Source: Rhodanobacter sp. (GTDB lineage Bacteria; Pseudomonadota; Gammaproteobacteria; Xanthomonadales; Rhodanobacteraceae). From it: a stretch of 64,000 bases of DNA. Shown piece by piece: positions 9,129 to 18,046 of this stretch (position 1 is the first letter of the stretch; each line of letters opens with the position of its first letter). The position numbers were made by a program, and so were the translations under genes. The stretch spans positions 186,001 to 250,000 of the forward strand of contig JASBTI010000016.1 of the NCBI GenBank assembly GCA_030148505.1. Reading direction: 5' to 3'. Under the pieces are notes generated by a model that was given only the letters and a program-made list of their open reading frames with translations, was not told the DNA's origin and did no database searches.

Positions 9129-9596
9129 ATGCACGACGAGGCTGGGCCACCACCCGCAGCGGCGGCGCCTGACCCGGCACCGGCGCCGTCTGGCCTCCTG
9201 GGGGAAATCGGTCAGTTCGGGCGGGCCTTCAAACATTTGTTCGGCGCACAGCTGAAACTTCTTGTCGCTGAGCTGGGTCTGGCGCGAAGCGCCGTGTCGT
9301 GGATGCTGTTGGCGGCGCTTGCCGCCACCGTGGCCGGGGTCGGACTGGGCCTGAGCGGGCTGGCACTGTTGGGGTTGGTGTTGGCCAAATGGTTTGGTTC
9401 CTGGTTGTGGGCGTTGCTGTTGCTATGCGTACTACAGTTGCTTTTTTTAGTCGGTGCTTTGGTAGTGTTTCGCCGTTGCATGCACTGGCTCAGTCTGCCG
9501 GCAACCCGGAGCGAATGGGGCCGCATGATGCGCGATATTTTGCGCACATCCGATCGTCAGATGAACCCGCCTGACGAGGAGGAGCGGCAAGCATGA
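9129..9596 (+). CDS. YqjE-like phage-holin-family membrane protein
   Basis: 155 aa from the ATG reading MHDEAGPPPAAAAPDP; the track start at 9000 overlaps the upstream gene in another frame. Residues about 20-45 contain LLGEIGQFGRAFKHLFGAQLKLLVAELGLAR, then two long hydrophobic helices (about 50-80 and 86-115), then a basic tail. This is the layout of the DUF1469/YqjE holin-superfamily proteins. Its last 4 bp (ATGA) overlap the following gene, so translation is likely coupled. Confidence 0.82.
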   Translation: MHDEAGPPPAAAAPDPAPAPSGLLGEIGQFGRAFKHLFGAQLKLLVAELGLARSAVSWMLLAALAATVAGVGLGLSGLALLGLVLAKWFGSWLWALLLLCVLQLLFLVGALVVFRRCMHWLSLPATRSEWGRMMRDILRTSDRQMNPPDEEERQA

Positions 9597-9955
9597 CGAT
9601 TTTCAGACGCGTGGCCCGCGTGCGCGCGGCACAGGCTCGGGCCAGGCTGGCACAACAGGGGTTAAAGGCCCCGGCGGCGACCTTGCTCACGCGTAGCCGG
9701 GAACATCCGCTGACGACCGTCAGCATGGCCGCTGGTGCCGGATTTACGTTGGGAAGCCTGAACGTGCATCCCTTGCGAGTGCCGGGTCTGGGCGCTTTGC
9801 TGGGTGGCGGCGTTGCGGAGGCGGTTGCGTTCGGCACGCGTCTGATCGCCGAACTCGGTGTAATGGGTCTGGGGGCCGCCACTCAGCAGACCCATCCCAC
9901 GGGTCAGCCGTCTGATCGAGCGCCTCGGTCAGCGCCACAGGCGGTGACCGAGTGA
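9593..9955 (+). CDS. Small Gly-rich hypothetical protein of the yqjDE-like operon
   Basis: 120-aa basic protein starting MTIFRRVARVRAAQARARLAQQG. The middle (TTVSMAAGAGFTLGSLNVHP and GLGALLGGGVAEAVAFGTRLIAELGVMGLGA) is Gly/Ala-rich and weakly hydrophobic, suggesting a membrane-associated glycine-zipper helix pair. Its position suggests a YqjK-like role, but sequence similarity cannot be judged by eye. It overlaps the YqjE-like gene by ATGA and the AI-2E permease gene by GTGA. Confidence 0.65.
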   Translation: MTIFRRVARVRAAQARARLAQQGLKAPAATLLTRSREHPLTTVSMAAGAGFTLGSLNVHPLRVPGLGALLGGGVAEAVAFGTRLIAELGVMGLGAATQQTHPTGQPSDRAPRSAPQAVTE

Positions 9956-11133
9956 GTTCCGGAGCGGGGCAAGAGCAGCCCGTAGCGGATGCCGACGGAC
10001 AGCCACGCGTCGCCTCCGGGACAGACGTAGTTATTTCAGCGCCCCCAGCGGGAAAGCGCGGACGCAGGCTATATGTTGGCCGCGGCGTGTGGCGCCATCT
10101 GCGGGCGTCGCGGCTGGCGCTCAACGTTCTGCTGTTTCTGGCGTTGATGTATACCATCACCTTGACCAAGGCTCTGTTGATACCGCTGCTTTTGGCGGCG
10201 TTTCTCGGGCTGACCCTGAACCCGCTGGTCGCAGCTGGTTCGCGCCTGCACCTGCCGCGTTGGTTGAGTGCCAGTGTGTTGATGCTGGCATTGATCGCGG
10301 GACTCTCTGTGAGCATCACGCAGCTGACCCAGCCGGCGCTGGGGTGGTTTCACGGCGCACCGGCGGCCATTCGTCATTTCGTGCCGGCATTGAAGAAGAT
10401 GACCAAGCCGATCGAGGCCGCCAATCGAGCGACCCAGACCCTGGTCAATGCGCCGACTGGTCGCCGCGCCGCGCCACAGACTTCGACGTCACTGGCGATC
10501 AGCACCTGGGATGTGGTCTCCACGGCTCCGAAGGTGCTGGCGGCGGTACTCAGTGTGCTGCTGCTGGTGTTCTTCTTCTTGGTTTTTGGCGACTCGATGT
10601 TGCGACGGCTGGTAGAAATCACTCCCGGATTTGCCTATAAGCGGCATGCGGTGGCGATCGTGCGCGGTATCCAGACCGAGGTTTCCCGTTATCTACTGAC
10701 GGCGCTGTTGATCAATGCCGGCCTGGGTGCGGTCACCGCAACCATGCTGTGGCTATATCACATGCCCGATCCGCTGCTGTGGGGTGCCGTGGCGATGTTC
10801 GCCAATTTTGTCCCGTATGTAGGCGCGATCAGTACCGCGATTGTGCTGGCCCTGGTCGGCATGCTCAATGCCAACGATGCCAGTCTGCATGCCTTGCTGC
10901 CGGCGGTGACGTTTTCGGCCATCACCGTGATCGAGGGCAATCTGGTCACTCCGATGATCCAGGGCCGCAGCATGCGACTGAGCCCGATCGCCATCCTGCT
11001 ATGGCTGGTGGTGTGGGGCTGGTTGTGGGGAGTCCCCGGCGCCTTGCTGGCGGTGCCGATGCTGACTTGCACCAAGCTGATCGCCGAGCGCGTTCCCAGC
11101 TGGCATTGGTTTTCGTTGATCGTACAGCGCTGA
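9952..11133 (+). CDS. AI-2E family transporter (PerM-like permease)
   Basis: 393 aa with a GTG start that overlaps the previous stop (GTGA). After a hydrophilic N-terminus of about 55 residues come seven to eight transmembrane segments. Family signatures include LFLALMYTITLTKALLIPLLLAAFLGLTLNPLV, the periplasmic linker, and the conserved C-terminal ALLWGAVAMFANFVPYVGAI and EGNLVTPMIQGRSMRLSPIAILLWLVVWGWLWGVPGALLAVPML. Members include TqsA and PerM and various small-solute or sodium/proton exchangers. The substrate cannot be assigned. Confidence 0.92.
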   Translation: MSSGAGQEQPVADADGQPRVASGTDVVISAPPAGKRGRRLYVGRGVWRHLRASRLALNVLLFLALMYTITLTKALLIPLLLAAFLGLTLNPLVAAGSRLHLPRWLSASVLMLALIAGLSVSITQLTQPALGWFHGAPAAIRHFVPALKKMTKPIEAANRATQTLVNAPTGRRAAPQTSTSLAISTWDVVSTAPKVLAAVLSVLLLVFFFLVFGDSMLRRLVEITPGFAYKRHAVAIVRGIQTEVSRYLLTALLINAGLGAVTATMLWLYHMPDPLLWGAVAMFANFVPYVGAISTAIVLALVGMLNANDASLHALLPAVTFSAITVIEGNLVTPMIQGRSMRLSPIAILLWLVVWGWLWGVPGALLAVPMLTCTKLIAERVPSWHWFSLIVQR

Positions 11134-11146
11134 ACCGGCGTCTCAC

Positions 11147-11947
11147 TCAGCCGCCGGCGGGCACCAGCAACAGCAAGGCCACGCCAAAGGCGATGCGGTA
11201 AATCGCGAAGGGCGTAAAACGATGACTGCGGATGTAGCCAAGCAACCACTTGACCGCGACAAACGCCACGATCGCCGACACCACGAAGCCAACAACCAGT
11301 GCCGTCCAGTTTTCCTGCGCGGCTCCGCCGTTTCCGAGCACCTTCAGCAACTCGTAGCCGGTAGCGGCGTACATCGTCGGAATGCCGACCAGGAAAGCGA
11401 ATTCGGTGGCTGCCGCGCGATTGCTGGTACCGGCCAGCATGGCGGTGAAAATCGTCGCCGCCGAGCGCGAGGTACCCGGGAAAATACCCGCAACCATCTG
11501 TGCGATACCGACCAGGATCGCCACCTTCCAAGTCACCTCGCTGCGCTCGGGTTGCCGCGATGCCATTCGCTCGGCAGCCAGCATCCAGAAACCTCCGATC
11601 ACCAGCGCCCAGGCGATTGGGGTAACCGTGGCCGGCAGCTTGAAATGAAAGCGGGTGACGACAACAAAGCCAATCAGTGCGGTGATCATGAAGCTGACGA
11701 ACAGTTTCAGCAGATAGTCGCGGTTCGTCGGATCACGCCAGCGGGTGAACAGCTGCCAGATACGTTTCCAGTAGATCAGCGTCACCGCGAGGATGGCGCC
11801 AGCCTGAATACCGACATTGAATAGATCCGAGCGCGCGCCGAGACCAAACTTTTCGGCGATCAGCAAATGGCCGGTACTGGAAATTGGCAGGAATTCGGTG
11901 ATGCCTTCGATGATGCCAAGCAGGATGACATGAAGCAGATCACTCAC
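11147..11947 (-). CDS. uppP: UppP (BacA), undecaprenyl-diphosphate phosphatase
   Basis: Dephosphorylates undecaprenyl-PP to recycle the lipid carrier for peptidoglycan and O-antigen synthesis, at the inner membrane. The 266 aa fit. The two active-site signatures are visible: GIIEGITEFLPISSTGHLLIAEKFG near the N-terminus and FPGTSRSAATIFTAMLAGTSNRAAATEFAFLVGIP in the middle, with seven to eight hydrophobic helices. It is convergent with the AI-2E gene, 13 bp apart. A GCGACGC/GCGTCGC hairpin lies just upstream of its start. Confidence 0.96.
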   Translation of the reverse strand: MSDLLHVILLGIIEGITEFLPISSTGHLLIAEKFGLGARSDLFNVGIQAGAILAVTLIYWKRIWQLFTRWRDPTNRDYLLKLFVSFMITALIGFVVVTRFHFKLPATVTPIAWALVIGGFWMLAAERMASRQPERSEVTWKVAILVGIAQMVAGIFPGTSRSAATIFTAMLAGTSNRAAATEFAFLVGIPTMYAATGYELLKVLGNGGAAQENWTALVVGFVVSAIVAFVAVKWLLGYIRSHRFTPFAIYRIAFGVALLLLVPAGG

Positions 11948-12623
11948 GGGGGCCGGACCTTGGATAGGGAGCGACGCCAGCGTCGCCGGAAGGAGGCACG
12001 TAGCTTACGTGGTTGTATCGAACGCGCAACTGTTGCGGGCGCGGCTTCTGTCGGTGCGCGAGACATTGCCACAACAACGCCCTTTTTTTGTCCGCACACC
12101 GCCCTGAGTTCGTTGGCGCAGCTCCCGTGATGCTTGAGCCGGCGGCTATTGCCGCGGGTGCACAAGGTATATAACGACTGGTGATAAGGATCTTGGTGTC
12201 ATCCTATTGCAATGCAGCAATGATTGAGGCAGGATCAAGTTGCAGCAGGAGCCAGGGGAGTCGGAAGCAGGCAGCGATTATTACGCGCCCACCGCCTCCG
12301 TGACGCGGGGATTGGAATAGCGAAATTCGCGCGCCTTGGCGCAGGATTTCGCCGCCTCTCCTCTCCGCCTCCCTGTTGTCGGCTTTCGCTGAAGAGTACG
12401 AATTGCCAGACGCCGAGCGCTTGCCGAGCGCTTGCCGATCAGTCTGCTGAACCCTTTTCTATGTATCTGTTCCCGGCTGCCACGGCGCCGGGTTGTGGCG
12501 GGTTGCGTCCAGCTTTCAACGCCAGTGAGTATCTACCGCAAGCCATGGCGATGGTCTGTTTTGCATCAATAGACGTCTAGACGTCTATTGATGATTTGCC
12601 GATTACAGCAGAGGAGCAAGTCG
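11948..12623. other. 676-bp intergenic region between uppP and the TorF-like porin
   Basis: Divergent promoter region. On the uppP side it has a small GC-rich hairpin near 11970-11990. The middle contains a run of seven T (about 12083-12089) and an 11-bp direct repeat CGAGCGCTTGC in tandem (12413-12434). The ORFs in the track here (for example 12224-12580) are low-complexity and unsupported. The porin-proximal end holds the perfect 30-bp palindrome described separately. I looked for a GG-N10-GC sigma-54 promoter and did not find one. Confidence 0.6.
12564..12593. promoter_or_regulatory. Perfect 30-bp palindrome with two tandem met boxes
   Basis: A palindrome with no mismatches whose core is AGACGTCTAGACGTCT (12571-12586), flanked by CATCAAT and ATTGATG. 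AGACGTCT is the consensus met box bound by the MetJ repressor, which needs at least two adjacent boxes. ArsR-type SahR regulators of methionine genes also bind palindromes. It ends 30 bp before the porin ATG, where a repressor would block the promoter or initiation. Whether this organism has MetJ or SahR is not visible here. Confidence 0.7.
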
Positions 12624-13776
<1,153 letters not shown>

Positions 13777-13797
13777 ATTCTGTCCAGCGAGGTTTCC

Positions 13798-15150
13798 ATG
13801 AAAGACCTTATGTCGTTCCGCCACGCGCGTGGCCTGCCGGCATGGATGCCGATATTGTTGCTGATCTGCCTGATGTTGCTGGCGCCAACCTCGTATGCCG
13901 CCGAGGCGGCTGCGCCTGTCGTGGACAAGGGCGATGTGGCGTGGATGTTGACCTCTACCTTGCTGGTGTTGTTGATGACGGTGCCCGGACTGGCTTTGTT
14001 TTATGGCGGGCTGGTCCGCTCAAAGAACGTGCTGTCGGTGCTGATGCAGGTGCTGACAGTCTTTTCGGTGATCGTGTTGCTGTGGATGATCTACGGCTAC
14101 ACGTTTGCCTTCGACAGCGGTAATGCTTTTATCGGCCATGCCGACAAGCTGTTCCTGCGCGGGGTCACCACGACATCGCTGGCGGACACCTTCACCGCGA
14201 CCGTGAAATTGCCGGAATTCGTGTTCATCGTGTTCCAGGCGACGTTTGCCGGTATCACCGGTGCCTTGATCGTCGGCGCGCTGGCGGAACGCATGAAGTT
14301 CGGCGCCGTGTTGCTGTTTTCGGTGCTCTGGTTCACCTTCGCCTACATTCCCATCGCCCACATGGTCTGGGGTCCGGGTGGCTTCATGCTGACGCGCGGC
14401 GCACTCGACTTCGCCGGTGGCACGGTGGTGCATATCAACGCGGGTATCGCCGGTCTCGTCGGCGCCTACCTGCTCGGCCCACGCATCGGTATCGGTCGCG
14501 AATCGATGAAGCCCCATAACCTGACCTTCACCATGATCGGCGCTTCGCTGCTGTGGGTCGGCTGGTTCGGCTTCAATGCCGGCTCCAATCTGGAGGCGAA
14601 TGCTGGCGCCGCGCTGGCGTTTATCAACACCTTGGTGGCCACGGCGGCAGCGGTGCTTGCATGGCTGGTAATCGAGCGCGTGCTCAAGGGCAAGCCGTCG
14701 ATGCTCGGCGGTGCCTCCGGCGCGGTGGCGGGTCTGGTCGCGATCACCCCGGCTTGCGGCACGGTTGGCCCGATGGGTTCGATCATCATCGGTGTGGTGG
14801 CCAGTGGGTTCTGCGTCTGGGGGGTCAGCGGCCTGAAGCGGCTGTTGAAGGCCGATGACGCGCTGGATGTGTTCGGCGTGCATGGCCTGGGCGGTATTGT
14901 CGGAGCCTTGTTGACCGGCATCTTCACGGCACCGGCTCTGGGCGGCACCGGTGCGGCGGATTTCTCCATGCTTCATCAACTGGGTATCCAGTCTCTCGGT
15001 GTTGGCGTGACCCTGGTCTGGAGCGGCGTGGTCTCGCTGATCTCCTACCTGATCGTCAGGGCCGTGTTCGGCAGCCTGCGGGTCACCGAGGAAGACGAGC
15101 ATCAAGGTCTCGACATCACCACGCATGGTGAAAGTGCCTACGAGGCGTAA
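13798..15150 (+). CDS. amtB: AmtB, ammonium transporter
   Basis: 450 aa. A cleavable signal peptide (to about YAAEA, residue 35) precedes 11 transmembrane helices, as in E. coli AmtB. Motifs include the start of the mature core DVAWMLTSTLLVLLMTVPGLALFYGGLVRSKN, the pore region DFAGGTVVHINAGIAGLVGAYLLGPR containing the first pore His, and DVFGVHGLGGIVGALLTGIF with the second. AmtB trimers conduct ammonia and are plugged by GlnK under nitrogen excess. A strong terminator follows the stop, separating this unit from glnA. Confidence 0.96.
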   Translation: MKDLMSFRHARGLPAWMPILLLICLMLLAPTSYAAEAAAPVVDKGDVAWMLTSTLLVLLMTVPGLALFYGGLVRSKNVLSVLMQVLTVFSVIVLLWMIYGYTFAFDSGNAFIGHADKLFLRGVTTTSLADTFTATVKLPEFVFIVFQATFAGITGALIVGALAERMKFGAVLLFSVLWFTFAYIPIAHMVWGPGGFMLTRGALDFAGGTVVHINAGIAGLVGAYLLGPRIGIGRESMKPHNLTFTMIGASLLWVGWFGFNAGSNLEANAGAALAFINTLVATAAAVLAWLVIERVLKGKPSMLGGASGAVAGLVAITPACGTVGPMGSIIIGVVASGFCVWGVSGLKRLLKADDALDVFGVHGLGGIVGALLTGIFTAPALGGTGAADFSMLHQLGIQSLGVGVTLVWSGVVSLISYLIVRAVFGSLRVTEEDEHQGLDITTHGESAYEA

Positions 15151-15155
15151 GATGC

Positions 15156-15190
15156 GACGGGTTCGCGGTGGCACGCGAACCCGTCTTTTG
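15156..15190 (+). terminator. Rho-independent terminator after amtB
   Basis: A perfect 12-bp stem, GACGGGTTCGCG pairing with CGCGAACCCGTC around a GTGGCA loop, followed by TTTTGTTT. It lies 5 bp after the amtB stop and ends the porin-glnK-amtB unit before the glnA control region. Confidence 0.9.
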
Positions 15191-15206
15191 TTTCATTTTG
15201 GTGCAA
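15188..15206 (+). promoter_or_regulatory. NtrC-like enhancer site 1 upstream of glnA
   Basis: TTGTTTCATTTTGGTGCAA matches the enteric NtrC palindrome TTGCACCAACATGGTGCAA at 13 of 19 positions, with a perfect right half TGGTGCAA. Its centre is 131 bp upstream of the predicted glnA start site. Confidence 0.6.
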
Positions 15207-15220
15207 AGAAGCGGCGTCTC

Positions 15221-15239
15221 TTGCCCATGTATGATGCGT
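15221..15239 (+). promoter_or_regulatory. NtrC-like enhancer site 2 upstream of glnA
   Basis: TTGCCCATGTATGATGCGT keeps the TTGC and ATGNTGC half-site cores of the NtrC palindrome (11 of 19). It is centred 33 bp from site 1, about three helical turns, and about -98 from the predicted transcription start. E. coli glnA has its strong sites at -140 and -108. Confidence 0.5.
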
Positions 15240-15301
15240 AAAGACCGTCTTCATACACGCCGTGAAACGGCAAGCTGCTGTTTGAAAACAATTTCACGGG
15301 G

Positions 15302-15317
15302 TGGCACGGACTTTGCC
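15302..15317 (+). promoter_or_regulatory. Sigma-54 promoter of glnA
   Basis: TGGCACGGACTTTGCC fits the RpoN consensus TGGCAC-N5-TTGCW in all but the last base, with the obligatory 10 bp between GG and GC. The start of transcription would be near 15328, leaving a 25-nt leader before the glnA ATG. Confidence 0.88.
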
Positions 15318-15352
15318 AATAACGTCACGTCACTCACAGCCGAGGTTGTTCT

Positions 15353-16762
15353 ATGTCCGCCCAGAAAGTGCTCGATCTCATCCAGGAACACGAGGTCGAA
15401 TTCGTCGACTTCCGTTTTGCCGACATTCTCGGCGTGCACCACCATGTCAGTTTCCCGGCTCACGCCATCGATGAGTCGACCTTCGAGGACGGCAAGATGT
15501 TCGACGGCTCGTCGATTTCGGGCTGGAAGGGCATCAACGAGTCGGACATGGTGCTGATGCCCGATCCGGACACCGCGTATCTCGATCCGTTCAGCGCCCA
15601 CACGCTGCTGGTGTTGCATTGCGACGTACTTGAGCCGTCGACGATGCAGGCCTACGGGCGCGATCCCCGCTCGATCGCCAAGCGCGGTGAGGCCTACCTC
15701 AAGTCCACCGGTGTGGCTGATACCGCGTTCTTCGGTCCCGAACCGGAATTCTTCATCTTCGATTCGGTGCGCTGGCAGAACGATATGGGCCGCGTGTTCT
15801 ACGAGATCGAGTCCGAGGAGGCGCACTGGAGTTCGCGCAACAAGTACGACGAGGGCAATACTGGTCATCGTCCGGGCGTGAAGGGCGGCTATTTCCCGGT
15901 CAGTCCGGTCGACTCGCTCGGTGACCTGCGTGCCGACATGTGCAAGGTGCTGGAGTCGCTGGGTCAGACGGTGGAGGTGCATCACCACGAGGTAGCAAAT
16001 GCCGGCCAGTGCGAAATCGGCGTCAAGTTCAATACCCTGGTGAAGAAGGCCGACGAGCTGATCACCATGAAGTACGTCGTCAAGAACGTGGCCCACCAGA
16101 ACGGCAAGACCGTCACCTTCATGCCCAAGCCGATCGTCGGCGATAACGGCAGCGGCATGCATGTGCATCAATCGTTGTCCAAAGACGGTACCAACCTGTT
16201 CGCCGGCGATCTTTACGGTGGTCTGAGCCAGACCGCGCTGTGGTACATCGGCGGCATCTTCAAGCATGCCAAGGCAATCAACGCGTTCTCCAATGCCACC
16301 ACCAACAGCTACAAGCGCCTGGTGCCGGGTTTCGAGGCGCCGGTGATGCTGGCTTACTCCGCCCGCAACCGCTCGGCCAGTTGCCGCATCCCCTATGTGG
16401 CCAGCCCCAAGGGCCGCCGCATCGAGGTGCGCTTCCCCGATCCGATGCAGTCCGGTTACCTCACCTTTACCGCACTGATGATGGCCGGGTTGGACGGCAT
16501 CCTCAACAAGATCGATCCGGGTGCACCGGCCGACAAGGATCTGTACGACCTGCCGCCGGAAGAAGAGAAGAATATCCCCCAGGTGTGTTCCAGCCTTGAC
16601 GCGGCGCTGGAGGCACTCGACAAGGATCGCGACTTCCTCAAGGCCGGTGGCGTGTTTACCGACGACTTCATCGACGCCTATATCGAATTGAAGATGAAGG
16701 AAGTCACCCGCTACCGTGCCAGCACCCATCCGTTGGAGTTCCAGATGTATTACGCGGGTTGA
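15353..16762 (+). CDS. glnA: GlnA, glutamine synthetase type I
   Basis: ATP-dependent ligation of ammonia to glutamate; 469 aa, the GSI-beta length. Signatures: [20 protein letters not shown] (latch/N-domain), PEPEFFIF at the metal site, [14 protein letters not shown], the ATP-binding [17 protein letters not shown], and the adenylylation Tyr in [13 protein letters not shown] (about residue 398), so activity should be controlled by GlnE. Starts at the ATG 25 nt after the predicted sigma-54 start site. Expression is expected to rise under nitrogen limitation through NtrC. Confidence 0.97.
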   Translation: MSAQKVLDLIQEHEVEFVDFRFADILGVHHHVSFPAHAIDESTFEDGKMFDGSSISGWKGINESDMVLMPDPDTAYLDPFSAHTLLVLHCDVLEPSTMQAYGRDPRSIAKRGEAYLKSTGVADTAFFGPEPEFFIFDSVRWQNDMGRVFYEIESEEAHWSSRNKYDEGNTGHRPGVKGGYFPVSPVDSLGDLRADMCKVLESLGQTVEVHHHEVANAGQCEIGVKFNTLVKKADELITMKYVVKNVAHQNGKTVTFMPKPIVGDNGSGMHVHQSLSKDGTNLFAGDLYGGLSQTALWYIGGIFKHAKAINAFSNATTNSYKRLVPGFEAPVMLAYSARNRSASCRIPYVASPKGRRIEVRFPDPMQSGYLTFTALMMAGLDGILNKIDPGAPADKDLYDLPPEEEKNIPQVCSSLDAALEALDKDRDFLKAGGVFTDDFIDAYIELKMKEVTRYRASTHPLEFQMYYAG

Positions 16763-16799
16763 TCGCAGGCCGTGCCGGCTGCCGTGCCATCGCGAATGT

Positions 16800-16837
16800 G
16801 AAAGAGCAACGGGCGCATTGGCGCCCGTTGCTCTTTC
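16800..16837 (+). terminator. Long hairpin after glnA, probable terminator
   Basis: A perfect 17-bp stem (GAAAGAGCAACGGGCGC against its complement) with an ATTG loop, 37 bp after the glnA stop. The T-rich part CTCTTTC lies inside the 3' arm rather than after it, so it may act as a terminator or as an RNA-stabilising 3' end that lowers read-through into ntrBC. Confidence 0.7.
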
Positions 16838-16923
16838 AGCGCCACGCAACAACCCGTCGCGGTCAGTGTATGGGGCGCGATCTCCACGCTGACCGGCAAG
16901 GTGCGGTCGGCAGTGTCGCCGGA

Positions 16924-16959
16924 TTGCACCAACACAAGGCAATGACCATGATGGTGCAA
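16924..16959 (+). promoter_or_regulatory. Two overlapping NtrC-like sites at the ntrB start
   Basis: TTGCACCAACACAAGGCAA (16924-16942) matches the left 11 bases and the GCAA end of the NtrC palindrome. AATGACCATGATGGTGCAA (16941-16959) keeps ACCA and the whole right half ATGGTGCAA. The second runs into the ntrB ATG, so NtrC binding here could repress ntrBC, as at enteric glnLp. No ribosome site is clear in the same stretch. Confidence 0.45.
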
Positions 16960-17966
16960 TGAGCGACCAAGACTGGCGAACATGGGCAGAGCAGATGACG
17001 ACCGGCCTGGCCCTGGTCGACGGTGAGCTGCGCCTGCAGTGGATCAATCCCGCCCTGGCGGAGTGGTTGCAGTTGGGGCCGCGCAGTGCGGTGGGACAGT
17101 CCCTGGGCGCGTTGTTGAGTGACCCGGATCTGCCGCGGCAAGCGCGCCGCGTTCTCGCCGAGCAGTTTCCAATGCAGTGGCGTGGGGTGGTGCTGACTGC
17201 GGTCAATGGCACGGAAATGCGCGTGGATCTTGCCTTGCAGCCGTTCGAGCAGGGGCTGTTGCTGGAGGTCCATGCCCTCGCCGAACCGGCGTCGACCGAC
17301 TCGCCGCTGTCAGCTACCTTGCGCGGCTTCGCGCACGAGGTAAAGAATCCGCTGGCGGGGTTGCGGGGGGCCGCGCAGCTTTTGCAGCGACGCGTCGATG
17401 GTGAGGACCTGCGGTCATTGGCCGGCTTGATCATCGATGAGGCCGATCGACTTGGCGCGCTGGCGAACCGCTTGCTGCATCACGACGGCGCGGCGCGACT
17501 GGGGCCGGTCAACATCCATCATCTGCTGCAACGTCTGACCGACCTGCTGCAAGCCGAACCGTCGCCGCCGCAGCTCCATGGCGACTATGACCCCAGCGTG
17601 CCCGATCTGCTGGGTGATGCCGATCGCCTGCAGCAAATCCTGCTGAATCTGGTGCGCAATGCAGCGCAAGCCGGTGCGCGTACGCTCACCTTGCGCACCC
17701 GGGTTGAGCACGGAGTACGCGTGGGCGAGCGGGTACTGCGCATGGCTTTGCGACTGGACGTGATCGATGATGGCGCAGGTGTGCCGCCGGCCCTGCGCGA
17801 GAGCCTGTTCCAGCCGCTGGTGTCCGGGCGTGCCGATGGCAGCGGGCTGGGTCTGGCGCTGTCGCGCGAGATTGCCCACGATCATGGCGGTGATCTGCGT
17901 CATGCCAGCCGTGACGGCGAAACCGTCTTTTCCCTGTACCTGCCGCTGGAGCGCGCGCATGAATGA
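16959..17966 (+). CDS. ntrB: NtrB (GlnL), nitrogen-sensing histidine kinase
   Basis: 335-aa cytoplasmic kinase/phosphatase for NtrC. An N-terminal PAS domain (about residues 8-110) starts WAEQMTTGLALVDGELRLQWINPALAEWL. The dimerisation/phosphotransfer region holds His126 in LRGFAHEVKNPLAGLRGAAQLL. The ATPase domain has the N box LLNLVRNAAQAGA, DVIDDGAGVPP, and GSGLGLALSREIAHDHGG. No membrane segments, as expected for a PII-controlled NtrB. The start codon lies within an NtrC-like site. ntrC follows after an 80-bp gap to its GTG. Confidence 0.95.
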   Translation: MSDQDWRTWAEQMTTGLALVDGELRLQWINPALAEWLQLGPRSAVGQSLGALLSDPDLPRQARRVLAEQFPMQWRGVVLTAVNGTEMRVDLALQPFEQGLLLEVHALAEPASTDSPLSATLRGFAHEVKNPLAGLRGAAQLLQRRVDGEDLRSLAGLIIDEADRLGALANRLLHHDGAARLGPVNIHHLLQRLTDLLQAEPSPPQLHGDYDPSVPDLLGDADRLQQILLNLVRNAAQAGARTLTLRTRVEHGVRVGERVLRMALRLDVIDDGAGVPPALRESLFQPLVSGRADGSGLGLALSREIAHDHGGDLRHASRDGETVFSLYLPLERAHE

Positions 17967-18046
17967 TCCGTGCATTTCCATGGCGATGATGCGGCCGCCG
18001 CCGGCAAATCCTCCGCCCACCGGCCGAAATGTTGCTGGAGACCGCC

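Noticed and set aside
11966-11992. REP or CRISPR-like repeat near uppP
   Set aside because: Only a single short GCGACGC/GCGTCGC hairpin; no repeat array.
12224-12580. 118-aa ORF before the TorF-like porin
   Set aside because: Low-complexity translation without family features, no RBS, and it overlaps repeats and the regulatory palindrome; treated as intergenic.
12064-12600. Sigma-54 promoter for the TorF-glnK-amtB unit
   Set aside because: Every TTGC in the region was checked for GG 10 bp upstream and none fits; the closest candidates have 8 or 12 bp spacing.
15251-17434. 727-aa minus-strand ORF across glnA and ntrB
   Set aside because: Antisense shadow; it crosses the sigma-54 promoter, glnA and a strong hairpin and shows no protein-like motifs.
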